Below are positions 1 to 6,222 of a stretch of 8,752 nt of DNA, piece after piece. The notes beneath the pieces were generated by a model. That model made no database searches. It was not told the origin of the DNA and worked only from the letters and a program-made list of their open reading frames with translations. Source of the stretch: Pseudofrankia asymbiotica (GTDB taxonomy: Bacteria > Actinomycetota > Actinomycetes > Frankiales > Frankiaceae); NCBI RefSeq assembly GCF_001983105.1, contig NZ_MOMC01000057.1:9331-18082 (forward strand), given 5' to 3'. The translations under genes were made by a program, and so were the position numbers. How positions within the stretch are numbered: the first letter of the stretch is position 1; each line of letters starts with the position of its first letter.

Positions 1-687
1 GGGGATGAGACGGGATGCCAGGTCAGGGCGGAGTTGGCGGAAGTAGTGGCGTGCTCGGGCCGCGTGTAGCGGGTCGGAGACGATCTTGATCGTGGATGCG
101 GATTCCAGATGGGTCATGGCGAACGCGAGGTTTTGCCGCGTGGTTTGCGCCCGAGTCTCCACGACGATCCGTTCCGCCGGGACGCCGAGCACCTCGCGCG
201 CATAGCGCGCCATCACCTCAGACTCCGCCTCGGACGCGCCACGCGTCGCCGCGCCGCTGAAGACGAGCAGGCTGCCGCCGTCACCGGCACCGCTGGCACT
301 GCCGTCACCGGCACCGCTGGCACTGCCGTCACTGACACCACTGGCACCGCTGTCGCCGTCGCTCCCGGCGTCGCTGACTCGCTCGCGCAGGCCGTCCCCA
401 TCGCTGGCGGTCGGCTGGCTCATCGAGCGGACCGCGATCTCGGTTCGCCATCGCTGCACCGGGTGCGGACGCCCGTCGCGGGCCGTCGGGTAGCCCAGAA
501 CGAGCAGAGCCTCGCGGTTGGCGCCGCTTGCCGGACTGGACGCCGGGCTGCCGACGTCGCCTTCCCGCCGTGCCTGCGCGCCGAAGCGATGGCGGGAGGC
601 GACCCAGTGCGGGATCTCGGCGGTACCGACCACCAGACCGGCGAACGCGACGAGTCCTCCTGCCACCGCGAAAAGCGTCACCCACAT
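1..687 (-). CDS. DUF218 (YdcF/SanA/ElyC-like) membrane-anchored protein, C-terminus beyond window
   Basis: I found this by translating the minus strand from base 687 down to base 1: 229 residues with no stop. It starts at the ATG at 687-685. Residues 1-20 are a hydrophobic membrane anchor. The DUF218 core begins at about residue 59 with LLVLGYPTARDGRPHPVQRW. After a Gly/Ser/Asp-rich insertion (about 90-138) the core resumes with LLVFSGAATRGASEAE (140-155), then RYAREVLGVPAERIVVET, TTRQNLAFAM and a KIVSDPLHAARAR segment (201-213). This order of LVLG, SG...SEAE, YA..GVP...I..E, TT.QN and VSD..H..RA is characteristic of DUF218 proteins, linked in enteric bacteria to envelope and peptidoglycan-precursor functions; its role here is unknown. 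No strong ribosome-binding site precedes the ATG, and the frame stays open further upstream but with no ATG or GTG close by. It is divergent from the helicase. Family call secure; exact start moderate. Confidence 0.85.
   Translation of the reverse strand, partial: MWVTLFAVAGGLVAFAGLVVGTAEIPHWVASRHRFGAQARREGDVGSPASSPASGANREALLVLGYPTARDGRPHPVQRWRTEIAVRSMSQPTASDGDGLRERVSDAGSDGDSGASGVSDGSASGAGDGSASGAGDGGSLLVFSGAATRGASEAESEVMARYAREVLGVPAERIVVETRAQTTRQNLAFAMTHLESASTIKIVSDPLHAARARHYFRQLRPDLASRLIP
277..348. repeat. 24-bp in-frame minisatellite in the DUF218 gene
   Basis: There are three consecutive 24-bp units: 277-300 and 301-324 are identical and 325-348 is diverged. On the minus strand each full unit encodes SASGAGDG. 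The period is a multiple of three, so copy-number change would lengthen or shorten a flexible linker without breaking the frame. The array lies in the Gly/Ser/Asp-rich stretch separating the first DUF218 core strand from the SG...SEAE segment. Confidence 0.85.
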
Positions 688-985
688 GTCGACCGCGGTC
701 GCGGAGGTCTCGAACAGGCACGCACAGCTAGATTCTGAGCCCGACCGGCCGACCGCGGCCGGCCGGCCGACGGGGCGCCCGGCCGACTGGCCGCCCGGCC
801 GGAGGACGGGCCTGCCATCCGAAGGTCGGACCAGCAGAGCGGGCGCGCAGGCGGAGGGCCGGGCTGACAGAGGGCCGGGCTGACGAGGGGCCGGGCCCGG
901 CAGAGGGCCGGGCTGACAGAGGGGTTGGGCCGACAGAGGGTCGGTCCAGCACAGGGCCGGAATGTCAGGCACGATCGGAAGCACC
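688..985. other. Divergent intergenic region between the DUF218 and helicase genes
   Basis: No gene is supported here. Bases from about 739 to 803 are a patch of repeated ccggccga and palindromic ggccggcc motifs. A 16-bp tandem array follows from 854. Promoters for both flanking genes should lie here, but I see no convincing -35/-10 pair for either. If translation of the helicase starts at 962 rather than 986, the region ends at 961. Open frames crossing it are extensions of frames kept open by high G+C. Confidence 0.5.
854..966. repeat. Degenerate ~16-bp tandem repeat array upstream of the helicase
   Basis: About seven units begin with gaggg and have the consensus gagggccgggctgaca. Copies start near 854, 870, 885, 903, 919, 936 and 952; units vary between 15 and 18 bp and the last ones are diverged. 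The array runs into the possible helicase start at 962. A period near 16 bp would shift frame if translated, which fits a noncoding role. Function unknown; it could be a neutral minisatellite or a set of binding sites. Confidence 0.75.
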
Positions 986-3559
986 ATGACGCTTGCGACG
1001 ACCGATCTCGTTGATGCCCTGCCGCCGGGCGGCCTGACCGCCGCGCGCACCGACCCGCTCCCCGAGGACGCGATCTACGCGACCTTCGAGGAATGGGCGG
1101 GTGAACAGGGCCTGAGCCTCTATCCGCATCAGCAGGAGGCGCTGATCGAGATCGTCTCCGGCGCGCACGTCATCCTCTCCACACCGACCGGCTCGGGGAA
1201 GAGCATGGTGGCGGCGGGGGCGCACTTCGCGGCGCTCGCGACCGGGCGGCGCTCCTTCTACACCGCGCCCATCAAGGCGCTGGTCTCCGAGAAGTTCTTC
1301 GCGTTGATCGAGATCTTCGGCGCCGAGAACGTCGGCATGATCACCGGTGACGCGGGCGTCAACGAGAAGGCGCCGATCATCTGCTGCACGGCGGAGATCC
1401 TGGCGAACCTGGCGCTGCGCGAGGGTTCGGCCGCGGACGTCGGCCAGGTCGTGATGGACGAGTTCCACTTCTACGCCGACCCGGACCGCGGCTGGGCCTG
1501 GCAGGTTCCGCTGATCGAGCTGCCGCAGGCGCAGTTCATCCTCATGTCGGCGACGCTGGGCGACGTCAGGCGGTTCGAGGAGGATCTGACCCGGCGCACC
1601 GAGCGCCCGACGGCCGTCGTCCGTTCCGTGGACCGGCCCGTCCCGCTGTACTTCACGTACGTCGTGACGCCGCTGCAGGAGACGATCGAGGAGCTCCTCT
1701 CCACCCATCAGGCTCCCGTCTATATTGTCCACTTCACCCAGGCGTCGGCGCTGGAACGCGCCCAGGCGCTGACCAGCATCAACGTCGCGACGAAGGCCGA
1801 GAAGGAACAGATCGCGACGGCGATCGGGGGCTTCCGGTTCACGTCCGGATTCGGCAAGACGCTGTCCCGCCTCGTGCGCCACGGGATCGGCGTGCACCAC
1901 GCCGGGATGCTGCCGAAGTACCGCCGGCTGGTGGAGATCCTCGCCCAGGCCGGCCTGTTGAAGGTCATCTGTGGGACGGACACCCTCGGCGTCGGCATCA
2001 ACGTCCCGATCCGCTCGGTCATGTTCACCTCGCTCTCGAAGTACGACGGGACGAGGAACCGGATCCTGACCGCCCGCGAGTTCCACCAGATCGCCGGCCG
2101 CGCCGGCCGGGCCGGCTACGACACCGCCGGTTACGTCGTCGTGCAGGCGCCCGAGCACGTCATCGAGAACGAGAAGGCACTGGCGAAGGCCGGCGACGAC
2201 CCGAAGAAGCGCCGCAAGGTCGTCCGCCGCAAGCCTCCGGAGGGCCAGGCCGGCTGGGGCCAGCCGACCTACGAGCGACTCGTCGCCGCCGAGCCGGAGC
2301 CGCTGACCTCGCATTTCCGGGTCACCCACTCGATGCTGCTGAACGTCATCTCCCGGCCCGGTGACGCGTTCACCGCGATGCGCCACCTGCTCACCGACAA
2401 CGACGAGGACTCCGCCACCCAGCGAAAGCACATCCGCCGGGCGATCGCGATCTACCGGGCGCTGCTCGCCGCCGGCGTCGTCGAGAAGCTCGACGAGCCG
2501 GACGCGGAGGGCCGCACGATCCGGCTCACCGTCGACCTGCAGTTCGATTTCGCGCTCAACCAGCCGCTCTCGCCGTTCGCGCTCGGCGCCCTCGAGCTGC
2601 TCGACAAGGAGGCGCCCGACTATCCGCTCGACGCGCTGTCCGTCATCGAGTCGACCCTCGACAACCCGCGCCAGGTGCTCTCCGCGCAGCAGTTCAAGGC
2701 GCGGGGCGAGGCCGTCGCGGCGATGAAGGCCGAGGGCATGGAATACGACGACCGGATGGAGGCTCTGCAGGAGGTCACCTATCCGAAGCCGCTCGACGAG
2801 ATGCTCACGGCCGCGTTGGAGATCTACCGCCGCGGCCACCCCTGGGTCGACGACTACGAGCTCTCGCCGAAGACGGTCGTGCGCGACATGTACGAGCGGG
2901 CGATGACGTTCGCCGAGTACATCCAGTTCTACGGCCTGGCCCGCTCCGAGGGCCTGCTGCTGCGCTATCTCGCCGACGCCTACAAGGCGGTGCGCCACAC
3001 GGTTCCGGACGCGGCGCGCACCGAGGAGCTCACCGACCTCATCGAATGGCTCGGCGAGCTGGTCCGCCAGGTCGACTCCAGCCTGCTCGACGAGTGGGAA
3101 CGGCTGCGCAACCCGACCGAGGGCGACCTCGCCGCCGCCGCGGCGATCGAGCACGGCGACCGTCTCAACGACAAGCCTCCGGCCGTCACGAAGAACGTCC
3201 GCGCCTTCCGTGTCCTCGTCCGCAACGCGCTGTTCCGCCGGGTGGAGCTGGCGGCGCTGCGCCGTTACCACGACCTCGGCGAGCTGGACGCCGAGTCCGG
3301 CTGGAACGCCGAGGCCTGGGAGGACGCGCTCGAGCCGTATTTCGAGGAGCACCGCGAGATCGGCACCGGCGCCGACGCCCGCGGCCCGAAGATGCTCATC
3401 GTCGACACGGCCACCGAACGCGGGAAGTGGCTGCTGCGCCAGATCTTCGACGATCCGGCCGGCGACCACGACTGGGGCATCAGCGCCGAGGTCGACCTCG
3501 CCGCCTCCGACGAGCTGGGCGCCGCCGCCCTGACCATCACCGCCGTCGACCAGCTCTGA
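986..3559 (+). CDS. Ski2-like DExH-box helicase with DUF3516 C-terminal domain
   Basis: This is an ATP-dependent nucleic-acid helicase of the actinobacterial DEAD/DEAH-DUF3516 family, 857 residues from this start. The motifs are intact: YPHQQEAL (46-53), Walker A STPTGSGKS (65-73), motif Ia TAPIKAL (93-99), DEFH box (158-161), SAT (188-190), HHAGM (304-308), motif V GTDTLGVGINVP (330-341) and motif VI QIAGRAGRAG (368-377). A basic KKRRKVVRRK segment follows, then about 430 residues of DUF3516. The Ski2-like core suggests RNA or structured nucleic acid as substrate, but the family's role is not well defined. I chose the ATG at 986 because GGAAG lies 4 nt upstream and, from memory, streptomycete homologues begin near this MTL; the in-frame ATG at 962 would add eight residues and is possible. 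It stands alone, with arrays on both sides and a hairpin after the stop. A long antisense frame is a codon-bias shadow. Confidence 0.95.
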   Translation: MTLATTDLVDALPPGGLTAARTDPLPEDAIYATFEEWAGEQGLSLYPHQQEALIEIVSGAHVILSTPTGSGKSMVAAGAHFAALATGRRSFYTAPIKALVSEKFFALIEIFGAENVGMITGDAGVNEKAPIICCTAEILANLALREGSAADVGQVVMDEFHFYADPDRGWAWQVPLIELPQAQFILMSATLGDVRRFEEDLTRRTERPTAVVRSVDRPVPLYFTYVVTPLQETIEELLSTHQAPVYIVHFTQASALERAQALTSINVATKAEKEQIATAIGGFRFTSGFGKTLSRLVRHGIGVHHAGMLPKYRRLVEILAQAGLLKVICGTDTLGVGINVPIRSVMFTSLSKYDGTRNRILTAREFHQIAGRAGRAGYDTAGYVVVQAPEHVIENEKALAKAGDDPKKRRKVVRRKPPEGQAGWGQPTYERLVAAEPEPLTSHFRVTHSMLLNVISRPGDAFTAMRHLLTDNDEDSATQRKHIRRAIAIYRALLAAGVVEKLDEPDAEGRTIRLTVDLQFDFALNQPLSPFALGALELLDKEAPDYPLDALSVIESTLDNPRQVLSAQQFKARGEAVAAMKAEGMEYDDRMEALQEVTYPKPLDEMLTAALEIYRRGHPWVDDYELSPKTVVRDMYERAMTFAEYIQFYGLARSEGLLLRYLADAYKAVRHTVPDAARTEELTDLIEWLGELVRQVDSSLLDEWERLRNPTEGDLAAAAAIEHGDRLNDKPPAVTKNVRAFRVLVRNALFRRVELAALRRYHDLGELDAESGWNAEAWEDALEPYFEEHREIGTGADARGPKMLIVDTATERGKWLLRQIFDDPAGDHDWGISAEVDLAASDELGAAALTITAVDQL

Positions 3560-3566
3560 GCGCCCG

Positions 3567-3600
3567 GTCCGCGGACGCCCCGACAGCCCCGTCGGCGGAC
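3567..3600 (+). terminator. Candidate hairpin terminator after the helicase gene
   Basis: Eight bases after the helicase stop, gtccgc (3567-3572) pairs with gcggac (3595-3600), and an inner cgac (3581-3584) pairs with gtcg (3591-3594) around a 6-nt loop. The left arm has an internal bulge and no T-tract follows. Many actinomycete terminators lack T-tracts, so position is the main support. In such G+C-rich sequence a stem of this size can also arise by chance. Confidence 0.3.
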
Positions 3601-3636
3601 GCCCGAGCGGTCCGTACTCGGCTGGCCCGCGCGCTG

Positions 3637-3699
3637 TCCGCGGCCGATCCGCGGCCGATCCGCGGCCGATCCGCGGCCGATCCGCGGCCGATCCGCGGT
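3637..3699. repeat. 11-bp tandem repeat array (tccgcggccga), five exact copies plus a partial
   Basis: Perfect units occupy 3637-3647, 3648-3658, 3659-3669, 3670-3680 and 3681-3691, and a partial copy ends near 3699. Each unit contains the palindromes CCGCGG and CGGCCG, so every helical turn shows the same sequence on the same DNA face. The array lies between the helicase stop and the kinase promoter, roughly 80-145 bp upstream of the proposed -35. It could be a regulatory site array or a neutral slippage product. Confidence 0.9.
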
Positions 3700-3780
3700 C
3701 CGGTCGTGGTTCGGTCCGCGGTGCGACCTCGGGCCGCCCGTGCTGGCCGGGCATCGACTTTGGTAGCGCTCTTCGGGCGG

Positions 3781-3816
3781 TTTCGGACGACGTGTCGACC
3801 CCGTACGCTGCCGCAC
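3781..3816 (+). promoter_or_regulatory. Candidate promoter for a leaderless kinase-operon transcript
   Basis: A TANNNT-type -10 hexamer, tacgct (3804-3809), ends 7 nt before the ATG at 3817. That is the spacing expected when transcription begins at or beside the A of the start codon, as in many actinobacterial leaderless mRNAs. A weak -35, tttcgg (3781-3786), lies 17 bp upstream. No Shine-Dalgarno sequence precedes this ATG, which supports the leaderless reading. Confidence 0.5.
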
Positions 3817-5349
3817 ATGGGCGCGGTCGGCACCGGCGGGCGCGTCGGTGTGCGCCGTATGGAGTACCGCTGGCTGTTGCCGGCCCTGCTCACCCAGGAG
3901 ATCCCGGCCGACGGCGACGGCGGCCGGTCGGCACCCCAGTCGGCACCCCGGTCGGCACGGGACTGGGCCGTGGACGTGGTCCTTTTCGTGGCCGCGGTCT
4001 GGGGCGGACTCGCGGTCTGGGTGCCGCTCGTCGAGCAGGCGCCCGACGTGTCGCCGGCTCTGCGCGTCGCCGACCTGGCGGCGGGGCTGGTGACCTGCGC
4101 GGCGCTGTGGTGGCGACGACGCTGGCCGGTGACGCTCACCCTCGTGCTCACCCCTCTGGGGGTGTTCTCCGCGTCGGGCTCCTTCGGCCTGCTGATCCTG
4201 ATGTTCAGCGTCGCCGTGCACCGGCGCCCGCCCGTTGCCGCCGCGGTGGCAGGAGTCTTCTGGTTGCCTGGCTTCCTCTACCCACTGGTCTGGCCGGATC
4301 CGGAGCTGTCGTACGCGGGCTCGGTGGTGCTCACCCTGGGACTCACGGTCGGGGTGACGGGCTGGGGGATGTTCATCCACGCCCGCCGGCAGCTTGTGAT
4401 CTCCTGGCGGGAGCGGGCGGCGCTGGCCGATGCCGAGCGCCATCGGCAGGTGGCCGACGCCCGCCGGCTGGAGCGGCTCCGCATCGCGCGGGAGATGCAC
4501 GACGTCCTCGGCCACCGGTTGTCGTTGCTGACCATGCACGCGGGCGCGCTCGAGTTCCGGCCGAACGCGCCACCCGAGCAGCTCGCCCACGCCGCCGGCG
4601 CGGTCCGTACCAGTGCCCGGCAGGCCCTCGCCGAGCTGCGCGAGGTGATCGGCCTCCTCCGGCAGGACGACGCCGTGCCTGAGTCCGTGCCTGAGTCCGT
4701 GCCTCAGCTCGTACCTGAGCCTGGGCCACCGCCTGAGTCCGTGCCCCCGCACGCGGACGACCAGGTCGTCCATGCCGACCAGGTCGACCAGGTCTTCAAG
4801 GCCGACCAGGCCGTCCAGGTCGAGCGGGTCGACGGCGAGGGCACCGGGCCGGTCGACGAGTACGCGTCGGTTCCGCGGACGCCTGGTCTCGCGGACCTGG
4901 CGTCCCTCGTCGGCGAGTCCCGTCGCGCGGGTACCGCCGTCCGGGCCTACTACCGCGTGGTCGAGCCGCACACCATATGGCCGGTGGCAGCCCGCGGCGC
5001 GTACCGGATCGTCCAGGAGGCGCTGACCAACGTCCGCAAGCACGCGCCGGGGTGGCCGGTCACGCTGATGGTCGACGGCTCGGTCGCCGAGGGGCTGCGC
5101 ATCGAGGTCCGCAACCAGACCGGCCCGTCCGGAGACCCCGAGATGGCCGGGCGGTCCGAACCAACCGGCGGAACGGGGCTGGTCGGGCTGGCTGAGCGGG
5201 CGGCGCTGGCCGGCGGAGCGCTTCGGTACGAAGTGACCGCGGATGGTGAGTTCCGTTTGTGCGCCTGGCTGTCATGGACGCCGGTCGAGAACACCGGAAT
5301 CACCACCGGAACCCGTTCGGCGCGCGAACCTGGTGGGAGCGGCGGATGA
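3817..5349 (+). CDS. NarL-type sensor histidine kinase (HisKA_3/HATPase_c), integral membrane
   Basis: This 510-residue kinase autophosphorylates on His228 and should pass phosphate to the downstream regulator. After a short N-terminus there are about five hydrophobic segments (roughly 51-72, 85-99, 104-133, 140-159, 167-187). A coiled linker (198-222) leads to the HisKA_3 motif REMHDVLGHRLSLL (225-238). The ATPase domain shows the N-box YRIVQEALTNVRKHA (396-410), LRIEVRN (427-433) and the G-box GGTGLVGLAERA (451-462). Between the two domains (about 285-345) lies a Pro/Val/Glu- then Asp/Gln/Val-rich insertion made of DNA repeats; relatives usually have a much shorter linker here. I chose the ATG at 3817 because of the -10 motif just upstream; GTG at 3850 or ATG at 3859 are alternatives. 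The frame is open far upstream into the helicase, but that extension is not protein-like. The stop overlaps the regulator by ATGA. The signal is unknown. Confidence 0.93.
   Translation: MGAVGTGGRVGVRRMEYRWLLPALLTQEIPADGDGGRSAPQSAPRSARDWAVDVVLFVAAVWGGLAVWVPLVEQAPDVSPALRVADLAAGLVTCAALWWRRRWPVTLTLVLTPLGVFSASGSFGLLILMFSVAVHRRPPVAAAVAGVFWLPGFLYPLVWPDPELSYAGSVVLTLGLTVGVTGWGMFIHARRQLVISWRERAALADAERHRQVADARRLERLRIAREMHDVLGHRLSLLTMHAGALEFRPNAPPEQLAHAAGAVRTSARQALAELREVIGLLRQDDAVPESVPESVPQLVPEPGPPPESVPPHADDQVVHADQVDQVFKADQAVQVERVDGEGTGPVDEYASVPRTPGLADLASLVGESRRAGTAVRAYYRVVEPHTIWPVAARGAYRIVQEALTNVRKHAPGWPVTLMVDGSVAEGLRIEVRNQTGPSGDPEMAGRSEPTGGTGLVGLAERAALAGGALRYEVTADGEFRLCAWLSWTPVENTGITTGTRSAREPGGSGG
4675..4821. 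repeat. Two adjoining in-frame minisatellites in the kinase linker
   Basis: First, 12-bp units of gtgcctgagtcc: 4675-4686 and 4687-4698 are identical, 4699-4710 and 4711-4722 diverged, and a degenerate relative (cctgagtccgtg) occurs near 4733. They encode a VPES-type ladder. Second, 9-bp gaccaggtc-type units at 4759, 4777, 4786, 4804 and 4813 encode DQV/DQA/VQV. Both periods are multiples of three. Together they account for the low-complexity linker between the dimerisation and ATP-binding domains. Confidence 0.8.
5335..5339 (+). promoter_or_regulatory. Ribosome-binding site fixing the response-regulator start
   Basis: GGGAG lies 6 nt before the ATG at 5346, inside the last codons of the kinase gene. 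It supports 5346 over the earlier in-frame ATG at 5259, which would overlap the kinase by about 90 bp and add residues with no receiver-domain character. Confidence 0.7.
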
Positions 5350-6122
5350 CCGACCCGCGGCAGGCCGCTCCGCCGGGCGCGACCGGCGGACCGACCGCAC
5401 CCGTGCGGGTACTGGTCGTCGACGACGACCCGCTGGTACGGACGGCGCTGGCCATGGTGTTCGGCGGCGGGGACGGAGTGGTGCTCGTCGGCGAGGCGGG
5501 CGACGGCGACGAGGTGCCGGCCGCGGTCGAGGCGCACGGCCCGGACGTGGTGCTCATGGACATCCGGATGCCGAGGGTCGACGGCCTGGCCGCGACGGAG
5601 GCGCTGCGCGCCCGGGCGAACCCGCCCGAGGTCCTCGTCCTGACCACGTTCGACACGGACGAGCATGTGCTGCGGGCGCTGCGGGCCGGGGCGAGCGGAT
5701 TCCTGCTCAAGGACACCCCGCCGGCCGAGATCATCCGTGCCATCCGGCGGGTCGCGGCCGGAGACCCGATCCTGTCGCCCGCGGTGCTCCGACGCCTCAT
5801 GGCACACGCCGCCTCGTCCTCGGCGGCCATCGACTCCGCCAACGCGTCGCTGCCGGTCTTCACCCCGTCCGACCAGGCCGCGCCGGCCGCGTCGGCGGAG
5901 GTCAGGCGGGCTCACGCCCTGCTCGACCAGCTCAGCGAGCGGGAACGCGAGGTGGCGCTCGCGGTCGGACGCGGGCTGTCCAACGCCCAGATCGCCGCCG
6001 AGCTTTATATGAGCGTCGCGACCGTCAAGTCCTATGTCTCGAAGCTGTTCGTACGTCTCGGCCTCGACAATCGCGTGCAGATCGCTTTGCTCGTCCATGA
6101 CGCCCATTTCGACGCCGGGTAG
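5346..6122 (+). CDS. NarL/FixJ-family response regulator (receiver + LuxR HTH)
   Basis: This 258-residue DNA-binding regulator is the evident partner of the kinase, whose stop codon overlaps its start. The receiver domain begins with RVLVVDDDPLV (21-31), giving acidic-pocket Asp26 and Asp27. The phosphoacceptor is Asp72 in VLMDIRMPRVDG, the switch threonine is Thr100 or Thr101 in VLVLTTFDTDEH, and Lys122 lies in GFLLKDTPPAEI. An Ala/Ser-rich linker (about 145-178) of ordinary kind leads to the LuxR helix-turn-helix: LSEREREVALAVGRGLSNAQ (186-205), followed by IAAEL and SVATVKSYVSKLFVRLGL. All catalytic and helix-turn-helix landmarks are present, and the length is slightly above the usual 210-230 because of the N-terminal tail and linker. 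It probably controls its own operon and the ABC genes that begin 100 bp downstream; that link is inferred from position only. Confidence 0.95.
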   Translation: MTDPRQAAPPGATGGPTAPVRVLVVDDDPLVRTALAMVFGGGDGVVLVGEAGDGDEVPAAVEAHGPDVVLMDIRMPRVDGLAATEALRARANPPEVLVLTTFDTDEHVLRALRAGASGFLLKDTPPAEIIRAIRRVAAGDPILSPAVLRRLMAHAASSSAAIDSANASLPVFTPSDQAAPAASAEVRRAHALLDQLSEREREVALAVGRGLSNAQIAAELYMSVATVKSYVSKLFVRLGLDNRVQIALLVHDAHFDAG

Positions 6123-6222
6123 CGGTGCCCAGGAGGCCGGCCTTCAGGCAATCGACCGAGGTCGTCGAGCCATAGCCCAACGGCCGCAGGCGGTGGCCGG
6201 GTGGCTGGCACAGCCTGGCGGC
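6123..6222 (+). other. Gap between regulator and ABC ATPase genes
   Basis: This 100-bp spacer has a near-palindrome around ggccggcc (about 6133-6143) and no clear promoter: no TANNNT motif stands at a leaderless distance from the ATG at 6223 and no -35/-10 pair is convincing. The genes could be cotranscribed, or a regulator-dependent promoter with a poor -35 could lie here. The gap is long enough to hold a binding site for the response regulator. Confidence 0.35.

Noticed and set aside
277..348. CRISPR-like array
   Set aside because: The units are directly tandem with no unique spacers and encode a peptide repeat; the 16-bp and 11-bp arrays also lack spacers.
109..738. 209-residue plus-strand frame at the window start
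   Set aside because: It is antisense to the DUF218 gene, whose motifs are unmistakable. Its own translation is Arg/Ala-rich, with a TGTAGTAV repeat that is only the reverse reading of the 24-bp array.
965..3754. 929-residue open frame on the minus strand opposite the helicase
   Set aside because: The plus-strand frame has complete helicase motifs. The antisense translation is Arg/Gly/Val/Leu-rich with no recognisable domain, as expected when G/C third positions keep antisense frames open.
3046..3816. Upstream extension of the kinase frame into the helicase gene
   Set aside because: The extension is Arg/Pro-rich, overlaps the helicase C-terminus and runs through the 11-bp array; the kinase-like sequence begins only after 3817.
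3265..5043. 592-residue minus-strand frame opposite the helicase end and the kinase
   Set aside because: It crosses two clearly coding plus-strand genes and an intergenic repeat and has no domain-like features; it is a G+C shadow.
5259..5345. Earlier in-frame ATG for the response regulator
   Set aside because: It would overlap the kinase by about 90 bp and lacks a ribosome-binding site, whereas GGGAG stands 6 nt before 5346.
6034..6222. Upstream extension of the ABC ATPase frame
   Set aside because: It overlaps the helix-turn-helix end of the regulator and encodes no ABC-like sequence; the ABC fold begins just after the ATG at 6223.
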